Shown here one piece after another: positions 18,863-28,382 of a stretch of DNA of 64,000 nucleotides (position 1 is the first letter of the stretch; the number at the start of each line of letters is the position of its first letter). A program made the translations under genes and the position numbers. The notes beneath the pieces were generated by a model. That model made no database searches. It was not told the origin of the DNA and saw only the letters and a list, made by a program, of their open reading frames with translations. Origin of the DNA: Sphingomonas sp. IC-11 (GTDB lineage: Bacteria > Pseudomonadota > Alphaproteobacteria > Sphingomonadales > Sphingomonadaceae); contig NZ_JAJNDU010000005.1 in assembly GCF_021043365.1 (NCBI RefSeq), forward strand, positions 141,953-205,952. The letters are read 5' to 3'.

Positions 18863-20126
18863 GAACGTCCTGCTGATCGGATCGGGCGGGCGCGAGCACG
18901 CTCTGGCATGGAAACTCGCGCAATCTGAACGCCTAGATACGCTCTATGCCGCGCCCGGCAACCCCGGCATCGCGCAACATGCGACGGTTGCCGATCTGAA
19001 CGTGTCGGATCACCGCGCCGTGATCGATTTCATCCGGCGGCAGCAGATTGGACTGGTGGTGGTCGGCCCGGAGCAGCCGCTGGTCGAAGGGCTGGCTGAC
19101 AACATCCGCACCATCGGCGTGCCGGTGTTCGGGCCGGGGCGCGAGGCCGCCAAGCTGGAAGGCTCCAAGGGCTTCACCAAGGATCTGTGCGCGCGGGTCG
19201 GTATCCCGACGGCACGCTATTTCCGCGTGACGTCAAAGGATGGCGCGCTCGCCTGCCTGGAGGATTTTGCGGAAGGTGAACAGCTGCGTTGCGTCATCAA
19301 GGCGGATGGCCTCGCGGCGGGCAAGGGCGTGGTCGTGGCGATGACCCGGGCCGAGGCGGAGGACGCGATTGCCGCGCTGTTCAGCGGCGGACCGGCAGAG
19401 GCAGTGATCGAGGAGTTCCTGGAAGGCGAGGAGGCGAGCCTCTTCGTACTGTCGGACGGCACCAGCACCGCGAGCTTTGGCAGCGCGCAGGACCACAAAC
19501 GTGTCGGCGACGGCGACACCGGCCCCAATACCGGCGGCATGGGGGCATATTCTCCCGCAGCCGTGCTCACCGCGGAACTGGAGGAGCGCGCCCTTGGCGA
19601 GATCGTCCGTCCGACCATCGACGCGCTGGCAGCCGCGGGCACGCCTTACGTTGGGGTGCTCTACGCCGGGCTGATGCTGACGACCGAGGGGCCGAAGCTG
19701 ATCGAATATAACGTCCGCTTTGGCGACCCCGAATGCCAGGTCCTGATGGCCCGGTTCGACGGGGATCTTCTGGAAACGCTGCGGGCGGTGGCGGAAGGCC
19801 GGTTGGCGGATGCACCGGCGCCGGCCTTTGCGGATGCGGTGGCGCTGACGGTGGTGATGGCCGCCAGCGGATATCCGGGCACGCCGGAGACGGGCGGGGT
19901 GATCGGCGGCGTCGATGCGGCGGAGGCCACGGGCGCGGTGGTGTTCCAGGCGGGCACGCGTGAAGTGGACGGCAAGCTGGTGGCGGCAGGCGGCCGTGTG
20001 CTGGCGGTGACCGCGACGGGCAGCGATGTCGCGGAGGCGCAGCGCCGCGCCTATGCCGGCGTCGACGCGCTCGATTTCCCATCCGGCTTCTGCCGCCGGG
20101 ATATCGGGTGGCGCGCGATCAAGTGA
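18861..20126 (+). CDS. purD: Phosphoribosylamine-glycine ligase PurD
   Basis: A 421-residue ATP-grasp enzyme for the second step of purine synthesis (5-phosphoribosylamine + glycine + ATP). [19 protein letters not shown] opens the N-domain, [12 protein letters not shown] and [12 protein letters not shown] follow, and the ATP-grasp core has [33 protein letters not shown] and [11 protein letters not shown]. Length is normal. The ribosome site (AAAAGGGG) lies inside the xseA coding region because the two start codons overlap. Confidence 0.95.
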   Translation: MNVLLIGSGGREHALAWKLAQSERLDTLYAAPGNPGIAQHATVADLNVSDHRAVIDFIRRQQIGLVVVGPEQPLVEGLADNIRTIGVPVFGPGREAAKLEGSKGFTKDLCARVGIPTARYFRVTSKDGALACLEDFAEGEQLRCVIKADGLAAGKGVVVAMTRAEAEDAIAALFSGGPAEAVIEEFLEGEEASLFVLSDGTSTASFGSAQDHKRVGDGDTGPNTGGMGAYSPAAVLTAELEERALGEIVRPTIDALAAAGTPYVGVLYAGLMLTTEGPKLIEYNVRFGDPECQVLMARFDGDLLETLRAVAEGRLADAPAPAFADAVALTVVMAASGYPGTPETGGVIGGVDAAEATGAVVFQAGTREVDGKLVAAGGRVLAVTATGSDVAEAQRRAYAGVDALDFPSGFCRRDIGWRAIK

Positions 20127-20245
20127 CGTGCCGCGCTGCGGGCAGCCCTTGCCCGCGGCGCCCGGCCAGAATACGCAACTTCCCGCCCGTTGCGGGAACC
20201 ATGCACCGCGCCTAAGGCTTGGCGCCAGGCGTAGCGGAGTGTTTC

Positions 20246-21019
20246 ATGCAGCCCACCACGGTGGACAACACAATGACCAGCATCGTGCTGGCGATCATCG
20301 CGATTGTCGCGGTGCTGACGATCGTCGCCATCATGGTCGGCGTTCGCAAGCGGCGCACGCGTACGCAGGCCGATCAGGCAGAGCAGGAGCGGCTGGCGCA
20401 GAGCCCGGTCAGCAATCGCCCGCTTCGCGATGACGACGCCACTGATGTCCCGACTGCGTCAGCGCAGCCGCGCGCCGCAGCCCGGCCTGAAGCGCAGCCG
20501 GAGCAACGCCGTGCCGCGCCGGTGGCCGCCCCGGCTGCTCCTGTCACGCCTGTCCCGGTAGCGCCGCCGCCACCGCCGCTGACCGATATGCCCGAGGTGG
20601 TGCCGGCCGAGCCAGCCACCAGCGAGCCTGCACCTCTGGCCGACGAGCCGATTGCGGCAGCCGCGCCGCAGCAGGCATCTCCGGCGGTCGAGGCTCAGCC
20701 CGAGCCCGCGACCCCTGTCGAAACGCCGGTGGAGCCCGCTGCTGCGCCGGCCCCGGTCGCTCCTGCGGGTCCGCCTCCGGGTGAGGGCCCGGTGACTCAG
20801 ATCAAGGGCCTTGGCCCGAAGGTCGCCGCAATGCTGGCGGAGCTGGGTATTACCAACGTCGGTCAGCTGGCCGCGCTGGACCAGCGCGCCGCCGAGGACC
20901 TGGACGCGCGGCTTGGGCCGTTCACCGGACGCATGGGCCGGGATCGCTGGCTGGAGCAGGCGAAACTGCTGGCCGCCGGCGACATCAAGGGATTTGAAGC
21001 GCGCTTCGGCAAGCTCTGA
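20246..21019 (+). CDS. Membrane-anchored protein with Pro/Ala-rich linker and C-terminal HhH domain
   Basis: A 257-residue protein in three parts. One transmembrane helix lies near the N-terminus (SIVLAIIAIVAVLTIVAIMV, about residues 11-30). A long linker rich in Pro, Ala and Glu runs to about residue 190. The C-terminal domain of about 65 residues has the helix-hairpin-helix pattern QIKGLGPKVAAMLAELGITN, followed by DLDARLGPF...RWLEQAKLLA. Such domains occur in DUF4332-like proteins and some NADH dehydrogenase accessory subunits. CGGAG precedes ATG 20246; ATG 20273 is possible. It lies directly upstream of polA on the same strand. The function is unknown. Confidence 0.75.
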   Translation: MQPTTVDNTMTSIVLAIIAIVAVLTIVAIMVGVRKRRTRTQADQAEQERLAQSPVSNRPLRDDDATDVPTASAQPRAAARPEAQPEQRRAAPVAAPAAPVTPVPVAPPPPPLTDMPEVVPAEPATSEPAPLADEPIAAAAPQQASPAVEAQPEPATPVETPVEPAAAPAPVAPAGPPPGEGPVTQIKGLGPKVAAMLAELGITNVGQLAALDQRAAEDLDARLGPFTGRMGRDRWLEQAKLLAAGDIKGFEARFGKL

Positions 21020-21090
21020 TCATCACGGTTTGAACACGTTGCGCTGCGCACGGTTTGTTCCGGGCGCAGCGATCCGCTAAGCGGCGCAAC

Positions 21091-23871
21091 ATGCCGCACC
21101 TTTACCTCGTCGATGGCTCGAGCTTCATCTTCCGCGCATACCACGTGCTGCCGAAGCTCACGAACAAGCACGGCGAGCCGGCCGGCGCCGTTTATGGCTA
21201 CACCACCATGTTGTGGAAGCTGGCCAACGATCTGCACAAGGCCGATGGCCCCAGCCACCTGGCGGTGATCCTCGACAAATCCGAGCATACGTTCCGCAAC
21301 GAGATGTTCGACCAGTACAAGGCGCATCGACCACCGGCGCCCGAGGATCTCAAGCCGCAATTCCCGATGATCCGCGACGCGACCCGCGCCTTCTCGCTGC
21401 CGTGCATCGAGGAGCAGGGCTGGGAGGCGGACGACCTCATCGCGTCGTACAGCAAGGCGGCGCTGGCGCAGGGCTGGCAAGTGACGATCGTCAGTTCCGA
21501 CAAGGACCTGATGCAGCTGCTGACCGAGCCGGGCATCGACATGCTCGACACGATGAAGGACAAGCGCTTCGGGCCAGAGGACGTGGTGGAGAAGTTTGGC
21601 GTCGGGCCGGACAAATTGGGCGAAGTGTTGGCGCTGATGGGCGACAGCGTCGACAATGTACCGGGCGTGCCCGGCGTCGGCCCCAAGACCGCGGCGAAGC
21701 TGATCCTGGAGCATGGCAGCGTCGAGGCGGTGCTGGCCGCCGCGCCCGAGATGAAGAAGGGCAAGCTGCGCGACAATCTGATCGAGCATGCCGAGATGGC
21801 GCGGCTGAGCCGCAAGCTGGTCGAGCTCGCCTGCGACGTGCCGCTGCCGCATCCGCTGGAGGAGATGGCGCTCGACGGCATCCCGGAAGCGCCGCTGCGC
21901 GCGTTCCTGGAGCATCATGGCTTCAAATCGCTGCTGACGAAGTTGGCGGCGGAGCAGAACGAGGGCGTGGACCCGACGCCGCCCGAGCCCGCCGGCGTGC
22001 CGCACGAGGAAGATCCGCCGTGCGACCATGACGGATACGAGACCGTCATCGACGAAGCGGCGCTCGACAGCTGGATCGCGGCGGCGCGGCACCAGGGCTG
22101 GGTGGCGATCGACACCGAGACGACCGCCAAGGACCCGATGCTGGCCGAACTGGTGGGCGTGTCGCTGGCGCTGGCGCCGAACCGCGCGTGCTACGTGCCG
22201 CTGGGCCATGTCGGCGAGGGCGGGGCGAGCGACATGTTTGCGCAGAAGCCGGCGCAGCTCGACCGCGACGTGGCGCTGGCGAAGCTGAAGCCGCTGCTGG
22301 AGGACGCGTCGGTCCTGAAGATCGGGCACAATCTGAAATATGATTTGATCGTGCTGGGGCGGCTTGGGCTGGAGCTTGCGCCTTATGACGACACGATCGT
22401 GATGAGCTTCGACCTCGATGCCGGGCTTCACGGGCACGGCATGGACGAGCTGGCCGCGACGCATCTGTCGCACAGCTGCATCGCCTACAAGGACGTGACC
22501 GGCACGGGGAAGAAGGCGATCGGCTTCCACGAAGTCGATCTGAAGGCCGCGACCCGCTACGCCGCGGAGGATGCGGACGTGACGCTGCGACTGTGGCGCC
22601 GCTTCCGCCCGAGGCTGCCGATCGAAAGCGTGACGCGGGTGTACGAGATGGTCGACCGGCCGCTCGTCGCGGTGATTTCGCGGATGGAGCGCCACGGGAT
22701 CAAGGTGGATCGCGAGCGGCTGGCCGGGCTGTCGCAGGAATTCGCCACCCAGATGGCCGAGCTGGAAGGCGTGATCCACGGCATCGCCGGCGCGCCCTTC
22801 ACCATCGGCAGCCCGAAGCAGCTGGGCGATGTCCTGTTCGAGAAGATGGGCATCAAGGGTGGGCGCAAGGGCAAGAGCGGCGTCTATTCGACCGACGTCA
22901 ACGAGCTTGAGCGGATCGCGGCGGACAAGGATTCGCCGGGCAAGGAGATCGCCGCGCGGGTGCTGGACTGGCGCCAGCTGTCGAAGCTGAAATCCACCTA
23001 TACCGATGCGCTGCAGGAGCAGATCAACCCGGCGACGGGCCGCGTCCACACCAGCTATTCGCTGACCGGCGCGCAGACCGGGCGCCTGTCATCCACCGAC
23101 CCCAATTTGCAGAACATCCCGATCCGCACCGAGATCGGCCGGCAGATCCGCGACGCTTTCGTGGCAGAGCCGGGCAATGTGATCCTGGCGGCGGACTATT
23201 CGCAGATCGAGCTTCGGCTGGCGGCGCACATGGCCGACGTGCCGGCGCTGAAGGAAGCCTTCGCGCGCGGCGACGACATTCACTCGCTGACCGCGCAGGA
23301 GCTGTTCGGCACGGTGGATCGAGACACGCGCGGGCGGGCCAAGACGATCAACTTCGCGATCCTCTACGGCATCAGCCGCTGGGGCCTTGCCGGGCGCCTG
23401 GACGTGACGGCGGACGAGGCGCAGGCCATGATCGACCGCTATTTCGAGCGCTTCCCGGGCATCAACCGCTATATCGCCGAGACGCTGCAGGCGGTGCGCG
23501 AGCAGGGCTTCACCACCACCCTGTTCGGCCGCAAGACCCATTTCCCGCGAATCAGGAGCAAGGTGCAGCACGAGCGGCAAGGCGCCGAGCGTGCGGCGAT
23601 CAACGCGCCGATCCAGGGCACGAGCGCCGACATCATCAAGCGCGCGATGGCGCGGATGGAGCCGGCGCTGGCCGAGGCCGGGCTGACCGGCACGCGCATG
23701 CTGCTGCAGGTGCACGACGAACTGGTGTTCGAAGTGCCCGAAGGCGAAGTCGACGCGGCGAAGCCGGTGATCGAACGCGTGATGGCGACCGCAGCCGAGC
23801 CGTCGGTGAAGCTGGACGTGCCGCTGGCGGTGGAGATCGGCACCGGCGCGAGCTGGGGGGCAGCGCATTGA
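21091..23871 (+). CDS. polA: DNA polymerase I
   Basis: A 926-residue three-domain polymerase for lagging-strand repair and excision repair. The 5'-3' exonuclease (residues 1-300) starts LYLVDGSSFIFRAYHVLP and has GWEADDLIASY and VSSDKDLMQLL. The 3'-5' proofreading domain is intact, with the AIDTETT motif (about residue 350) and IGHNLKYDLIVLGRLG. The polymerase domain shows TGRLSSTDPNLQNIPIRTE, ILAADYSQIELRLAAH (motif A), the O-helix RAKTINFAILYGISRWG and LLQVHDELVFEVP (motif C). The start at 21091 is preferred over the frame opening at 21055. Confidence 0.96.
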   Translation: MPHLYLVDGSSFIFRAYHVLPKLTNKHGEPAGAVYGYTTMLWKLANDLHKADGPSHLAVILDKSEHTFRNEMFDQYKAHRPPAPEDLKPQFPMIRDATRAFSLPCIEEQGWEADDLIASYSKAALAQGWQVTIVSSDKDLMQLLTEPGIDMLDTMKDKRFGPEDVVEKFGVGPDKLGEVLALMGDSVDNVPGVPGVGPKTAAKLILEHGSVEAVLAAAPEMKKGKLRDNLIEHAEMARLSRKLVELACDVPLPHPLEEMALDGIPEAPLRAFLEHHGFKSLLTKLAAEQNEGVDPTPPEPAGVPHEEDPPCDHDGYETVIDEAALDSWIAAARHQGWVAIDTETTAKDPMLAELVGVSLALAPNRACYVPLGHVGEGGASDMFAQKPAQLDRDVALAKLKPLLEDASVLKIGHNLKYDLIVLGRLGLELAPYDDTIVMSFDLDAGLHGHGMDELAATHLSHSCIAYKDVTGTGKKAIGFHEVDLKAATRYAAEDADVTLRLWRRFRPRLPIESVTRVYEMVDRPLVAVISRMERHGIKVDRERLAGLSQEFATQMAELEGVIHGIAGAPFTIGSPKQLGDVLFEKMGIKGGRKGKSGVYSTDVNELERIAADKDSPGKEIAARVLDWRQLSKLKSTYTDALQEQINPATGRVHTSYSLTGAQTGRLSSTDPNLQNIPIRTEIGRQIRDAFVAEPGNVILAADYSQIELRLAAHMADVPALKEAFARGDDIHSLTAQELFGTVDRDTRGRAKTINFAILYGISRWGLAGRLDVTADEAQAMIDRYFERFPGINRYIAETLQAVREQGFTTTLFGRKTHFPRIRSKVQHERQGAERAAINAPIQGTSADIIKRAMARMEPALAEAGLTGTRMLLQVHDELVFEVPEGEVDAAKPVIERVMATAAEPSVKLDVPLAVEIGTGASWGAAH

Positions 23872-23905
23872 CCCGCCAACCGCGCGGGGCCGGCAGGACG
23901 CCTCA

Positions 23906-25423
23906 GTGACCGAAACGTCGAAGGATATTGCGCAGCTTGCCAAGGGCGGGCGCACCAATGTCGCGGGGTTCATCCTGCGGCTGGCGGCGCGCATCCCGTT
24001 CCTGTTCATTGCCGGGCGCCTTTATGGCCCGGAGCTCGTCGGGCGGTTCGCCATTGCGGTGGTGGTGGTGGAACTGGCGGCGCTGCTGGCGACGCTTGGC
24101 CTGAAGCGCGGGCTGGCGCAGGCGCTGAGCCGGACGGATCGGCCGCACGTGCATGTGGTTGCCGACGGGCTGGTCGTCGCGGCGCTGCTGTCGCTGCTGG
24201 CGAGCGCGGTGCTGTGGACCTTCCCCGAGGTCATGTACCCCAATACGCCGATCGTGGGGCTCGACCGCTGGCTGCCGCTGATCGTGCTGGCGATCGCCTG
24301 GTCCGACGTGAGCCTCGCGGCGCTGGCCTATCGGCACAATGTGAAGGCGGCGGTGACGGCGCGCGCGGTGGTGGAGCCCTGGACGATCTCGATCGCGGCC
24401 TGGGTGTTCTCCTTCTTCACGACGCGCGACGGCCTGGTGCTGAGCTATGTCGCGTCGATGATCGCGGCGCTGATCGCATCGATCGTGCCGCTGGTGCGCA
24501 GCTACGGCCTGCCGCGTGGCTGGTCCCCGCATGTGCGCGGGCTGCTGGCGATGATCCGCGACAACGTGCCGCTGGCCGGGGCGGATGCGTTCGAATGGGG
24601 CACGCGCAACGTCGACCGGTTCATCCTGGGCGTGATGTTCGAGCCCAAGATCGTCGGCATCTATTACATGGCGCAGCAGGTCGCGAGCCTGCCGCAGAAG
24701 CTGAAAACGTCGTTCGACCCGATCCTTGGCCCGGTGATCACGCAGAGCCTGGCGGTGAACGACCGGGCGGCGATCGCGCGGCAGGTGCGGCAGGTGGCGT
24801 TCTGGATCATCGCGGCGCAGGGCTGCCTCACCCTCATGGGATCGATCCCCGGCGAGGCGGTGATGGGGATCGTTGGGCCGCAGTTCGTCGCAGGCACGGC
24901 AGCGCTGGTGTTCCTGCTGACGGCCGAGGTGCTGGCCTCCACCGGGGCGGTTTGCGAAACCGCGCTGGTGTACACGGCGCGACACCGCAATCTCCTCATT
25001 TCGGCGGTGATGCTGGCGTTCCAGATCGGGCTGAGCTTCGCGCTGATCTTCTGGATGCGCGGGCTTGGGCTGCCTGCGGCCTACCAGGCAGCGGCACCGG
25101 CGATTGCCCTGATGATCAGCCTTGCGCTGACGTCGGTGATCAAGGCGTGGCTGCTGGGGCGGATCCTTGCCGCACCAGTGTCACCGTTGCGCTGGCCATT
25201 GGTGTGGGCAACGCTGGCGGCGATCCTGGTTGGCGCCGCCTTCACATCGCTTCCGCACCGGCTGGAGTGGGTGGAGGTCGTGGTCGGCATTCCGGCGATT
25301 GCCGGCGTTTATCTCTTCATCCTGTGGCGCTGGGCGTTCGGTCCGGCTGATCGCGCGCTGTTCGGCAAGATGCCGAGTGCGGAGGAGGCGACGTTGCCGA
25401 ACGTGGGCGCGCCCGCCCGCTGA
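23906..25423 (+). CDS. Polysaccharide/lipid-linked oligosaccharide flippase (Wzx-like)
   Basis: A 505-residue integral membrane protein with about 12-14 predicted hydrophobic helices, of the MOP flippase superfamily (lipopolysaccharide/exopolysaccharide export). Visible family-like parts are FILRLAARIPFLFIAGRLYGPELVGRFAIA near the N-terminus, and NVDRFILGVMFEPKIVGIYYMAQQ with KLKTSFDPILGPVIT in the middle. It starts at GTG 23906, 34 bases after polA. No glycosyltransferase genes are nearby, so which glycan it serves is unknown. Confidence 0.8.
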   Translation: MTETSKDIAQLAKGGRTNVAGFILRLAARIPFLFIAGRLYGPELVGRFAIAVVVVELAALLATLGLKRGLAQALSRTDRPHVHVVADGLVVAALLSLLASAVLWTFPEVMYPNTPIVGLDRWLPLIVLAIAWSDVSLAALAYRHNVKAAVTARAVVEPWTISIAAWVFSFFTTRDGLVLSYVASMIAALIASIVPLVRSYGLPRGWSPHVRGLLAMIRDNVPLAGADAFEWGTRNVDRFILGVMFEPKIVGIYYMAQQVASLPQKLKTSFDPILGPVITQSLAVNDRAAIARQVRQVAFWIIAAQGCLTLMGSIPGEAVMGIVGPQFVAGTAALVFLLTAEVLASTGAVCETALVYTARHRNLLISAVMLAFQIGLSFALIFWMRGLGLPAAYQAAAPAIALMISLALTSVIKAWLLGRILAAPVSPLRWPLVWATLAAILVGAAFTSLPHRLEWVEVVVGIPAIAGVYLFILWRWAFGPADRALFGKMPSAEEATLPNVGAPAR

Positions 25424-25521
25424 ACTCCGCGGCCCCACATCGGCAGGCTTGACCCCGCCGGCCGCTTTCCTCTTCTGCGCGCAGCGACAACACCGGCGCG
25501 CCCCGGGGGCAGCAGAGGAGG

Positions 25522-26004
25522 ATGATCCTGGATACCACCACAGCAACCGCCGGCGTGAAGCTGACGCCAGTGACGGACGGGGAGTGGCAGGGCTGGCTGC
25601 GCTGGCCAGGCACCGATCCGTTCGAGGATCACACGGGACCATTTTTCGCGCGTTATGATGCGGACGGCACCATTGAGTGCGGCTTTCGCCCGCAGGCGAA
25701 GAACCGCAACGGCGGCGGCAATGTCCATGGCGGCGCGCTGCTGACCTTTGCAGACTTTTCGCTGTTCATGATCGCCTCGGCCGTGCTGCCGGAGTTTCAT
25801 GGCGTGACGGCGACGCTGAACGCCGAGTTCGTTGGTGGCGCGCGGCCTGATCGCCTGCTGACCGCGCGGGGCGAGGTGGTGAAGGCAGGCCGCAGCCTGA
25901 TCTTCGTGCGCGGTACGATCGACGACGAAGGCGATGCGGTGATGAGCTTTTCCGGCGTGATCAAGAAGATCAACAGGAACCGGGAAAGCGGCCAGCCCGG
26001 CTGA
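25522..26004 (+). CDS. PaaI-type acyl-CoA thioesterase
   Basis: A 160-residue hot-dog-fold thioesterase. The signature is GGGNVHGGALLTFADFSLFM, which contains the HGG(A) segment around the catalytic helix, followed by TLNAEFVGGARPDRLLTARGEVVKAGRSLIFVRG. It would hydrolyse acyl-CoA or aryl-CoA esters in the cytoplasm. AGAGGAGG stands just before ATG 25522. Confidence 0.85.
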   Translation: MILDTTTATAGVKLTPVTDGEWQGWLRWPGTDPFEDHTGPFFARYDADGTIECGFRPQAKNRNGGGNVHGGALLTFADFSLFMIASAVLPEFHGVTATLNAEFVGGARPDRLLTARGEVVKAGRSLIFVRGTIDDEGDAVMSFSGVIKKINRNRESGQPG

Positions 26005-26016
26005 CGGGAAGAAAAA

Positions 26017-26091
<75 letters not shown>

Positions 26092-26179
26092 ACTCGACCC
26101 GCTGTTCACAGGCGAGGGCGCCCTAGAGACGAGCGGGAACGGATTGTCAAGGCGTTATCACGAAGCGATAGCGGCGTTC

Positions 26180-26332
26180 ATGGAAAGCAAGGACGAACGG
26201 GACGCCCGCCGGGCCGCCGCGCTGCGGGCCAACCTGCGGCGGCGCAAGGCGCAGGCGCGGGGCACGGCAGGCGCCCCGGCCAGCGATGGCGAGGCACATC
26301 CACCCGAGTCGAGCGGGACGCCTGCCGAATAG
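26180..26332 (+). CDS. Small basic conserved hypothetical protein (50 aa)
   Basis: A 50-residue protein starting at ATG 26180 (a TTG at 26144 would give 62 residues). The N-terminal half, ESKDERDARRAAALRANLRR, is a strongly charged helix, and the second half is Gly/Pro-rich and probably disordered. The pattern is one I associate with sphingomonad small proteins, but I know of no function. It converges on the aminopeptidase P gene. Confidence 0.55.
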   Translation: MESKDERDARRAAALRANLRRRKAQARGTAGAPASDGEAHPPESSGTPAE

Positions 26333-26353
26333 CGACTCGGTTTGCGGGAGGCG

Positions 26354-26390
26354 GCGGCCGGCTGAACACTGCCCACCACCGCCCGGCCGC
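26354..26390. terminator. Hairpin between small gene and pepP-like gene
   Basis: GCGGCCGG (26354-26361) and CCGGCCGC (26383-26390) form an eight-base-pair stem with a 21-base loop, between two converging genes. There is no T run. It may act as a bidirectional transcription barrier; evidence is the fold alone. Confidence 0.4.
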
Positions 26391-26392
26391 AT

Positions 26393-28195
26393 TCAGGCCG
26401 CAACGATCGGCGCGCACCGTTCGATGAGCCAGACGCGATCGTCACCCTCCAGCACGGGGGCAAGCGTTTCGGCGACGCGGGCGTGATAATCGTTCAGCCA
26501 GCCGAGTTCCGCCGGCGTCATCAAGGCAGGATCGATGAGGTCGCGGTCGATCGGCGCAAGGGTGAGCGTTTCGAACGCAAGCATCGTGGATTCGCCGCCG
26601 GCGATGTCGCGCTCCTCGACCAGCAGCAGGTTCTCGATGCGGATGCCGTATTCGCCCGCCTTGTAATAGCCCGGCTCGTTGGAGAGGATCATGCCGGGCA
26701 GCAACGGCTCCGACGGTCCACTACCGGGATAGCTTGGCTTGGCGATGCGCGCCGGCCCTTCATGCACCGACAGATAGCTGCCGACGCCGTGGCCTGTGCC
26801 GTGCGCGAAATCGAGCCCCGCCTGCCACAAGGGAAGCCGCGCGAGCGCGTCGAGCTGCGCGCCGGTGGTGCCATGCGGGAAGACGGCGGTGGCCAGCGCG
26901 ATATGCCCCTTCAACACGCGGGTGAAGCGATCGCGCATTTCCGCCGTGGGCGTGCCGATCGGCACTACGCGGGTCACATCGGTGGTGCCGTCCACATATT
27001 GGCCGCCCGAATCGATCAGGTAGAGCTGGCCCGGCTCGATCGGCAGGCTCGACTCCTCGGTAACGTGATAGTGCGGGATCGCGCCGTGCGGGCCGGTGGC
27101 CGAGATTGCGTCGAACGACAGATCCTTCAGCACGCCGGTTTCGCGGCGGAACTCCTCCAGCTTCGCCGCTGCCGACAGCTCGGTCTGACCGCCCTTGGGT
27201 GCTTCGATCGAGATCCAGCGCAGGAAGCGGGACAGCGCCGCGCCGTCGCGAATACTGGCGGCGCGGTGGCCGGCGCGCTCAACCGCGTTCTTCGTGGCGC
27301 GCGGAATGACGGTGGGATCGCGCATCGCCACCACCTCACCGCCACCGGCCTCAATGGCGAGCGGGATGGCGGCAACCGACAGCGCGGGGTCGACCGCCAC
27401 GCGCTTGCCGGCGAAACGGCCGAGGGCAGCGCCGAACGCATGCCGGTCATGAACCCGCACGGCGTTTCCGAGATGCTGGGCCACGGCGTCCGTCATCTTT
27501 TCGGGCGAGACGTAGAGATCGGCGGTGCCGTCGGCGTTTACCACCGCATAGGCGAGCGCGACCGGCGTGCGGGACACGTCGCCGCCGCGCACGTTCAGGA
27601 GCCAGGCAATCGATTCCAACGACGCGAGCACCACGGCATCTGCCTGTTGCTCGGCAAGCCAGTCGGCGACGGCGGCACGCTTTTCCGCGGAGGAGCGGCC
27701 GGCGTTGGCGTCGTCGTGGACGCTGAGCTGCGCGTCCGAGCGCGCGGGCTGGTCGGGCCACACGGCATCGACCGGGTTGGTGTCCACCGCGACAAGGGTG
27801 GCGTTGATGGCAGCAAGCGCCTTTCCGGCCTCATCCACCCAGGCACGGGTATGCAGCCAGGGATCATAGCCGATGCGCGCGCCCTGCTTGGCGTGGCCCG
27901 CCAGCCAGGTGGAAACGCTGGTCTCCGGCACGCCCACGAACTGCCAATCGTCGCCCGACACCTGTTCGCGCACTTGCAGCGTGTAGCGGCCATCGGTGAA
28001 GATCGCGGCCTCGGCAGGCAGCACCACGGCGGTGCCTGCCGATCCCTGGAAACCGGTGAGCCAGGCGAGCCGCTGGGCATAGGCGCCGACATATTCGCTC
28101 ATGTGCTCATCGGTTAGCGGCACGACGAAGCCGTCGAGCTGCTGGCGCGAAAGCTGGTCGCGGAGCGCGGCAAGGCGGGCGGAATGGGTGGACAT
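26393..28195 (-). CDS. Aminopeptidase P family (Xaa-Pro aminopeptidase, M24)
   Basis: A 600-residue protein of the long three-domain aminopeptidase P type that removes an N-terminal residue before proline. Two N-terminal creatinase-like domains cover about residues 1-310. The C-terminal pita-bread M24 domain shows the metal ligands in YLIDSGGQYVDGTTDVTR, FAHGTGHGVGSYLSVHEGP, GMILSNEPGYYKAGEYGIRIEN and, near the end, MLAFETLTLAPIDRDLID. It is expected to be cytoplasmic with two metal ions. Length and motif order are normal. Confidence 0.92.
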   Translation of the reverse strand: MSTHSARLAALRDQLSRQQLDGFVVPLTDEHMSEYVGAYAQRLAWLTGFQGSAGTAVVLPAEAAIFTDGRYTLQVREQVSGDDWQFVGVPETSVSTWLAGHAKQGARIGYDPWLHTRAWVDEAGKALAAINATLVAVDTNPVDAVWPDQPARSDAQLSVHDDANAGRSSAEKRAAVADWLAEQQADAVVLASLESIAWLLNVRGGDVSRTPVALAYAVVNADGTADLYVSPEKMTDAVAQHLGNAVRVHDRHAFGAALGRFAGKRVAVDPALSVAAIPLAIEAGGGEVVAMRDPTVIPRATKNAVERAGHRAASIRDGAALSRFLRWISIEAPKGGQTELSAAAKLEEFRRETGVLKDLSFDAISATGPHGAIPHYHVTEESSLPIEPGQLYLIDSGGQYVDGTTDVTRVVPIGTPTAEMRDRFTRVLKGHIALATAVFPHGTTGAQLDALARLPLWQAGLDFAHGTGHGVGSYLSVHEGPARIAKPSYPGSGPSEPLLPGMILSNEPGYYKAGEYGIRIENLLLVEERDIAGGESTMLAFETLTLAPIDRDLIDPALMTPAELGWLNDYHARVAETLAPVLEGDDRVWLIERCAPIVAA

Positions 28196-28382
28196 CGTCT
28201 TCCTTCGAGCCTGTCGTTGCGTTCATGCCCGAGCCTGCCGCAGCGGCGCCCGTTGACGGGGGAGGGCGGGCGCAATCGCCGGCGGCTGGTTCGGAACGAA
28301 CGGTTGGTTGCGCGCCCGATATGGCAGGTTCGCGCGCTTCGTGCCATGCAGGTCCGATGCTCCGCTTCTTCTCGCCAGACGC

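Noticed and set aside
20863..23049. Open frame of 728 codons antisense to polA
   Set aside because: Shadow of polA with Arg/His-rich nonsense composition.
28285..28300. GTTCGGAAC/GAAC cluster upstream of nadB as a LexA box
   Set aside because: The half-sites are adjacent rather than seven bases apart, so the LexA spacing does not fit.
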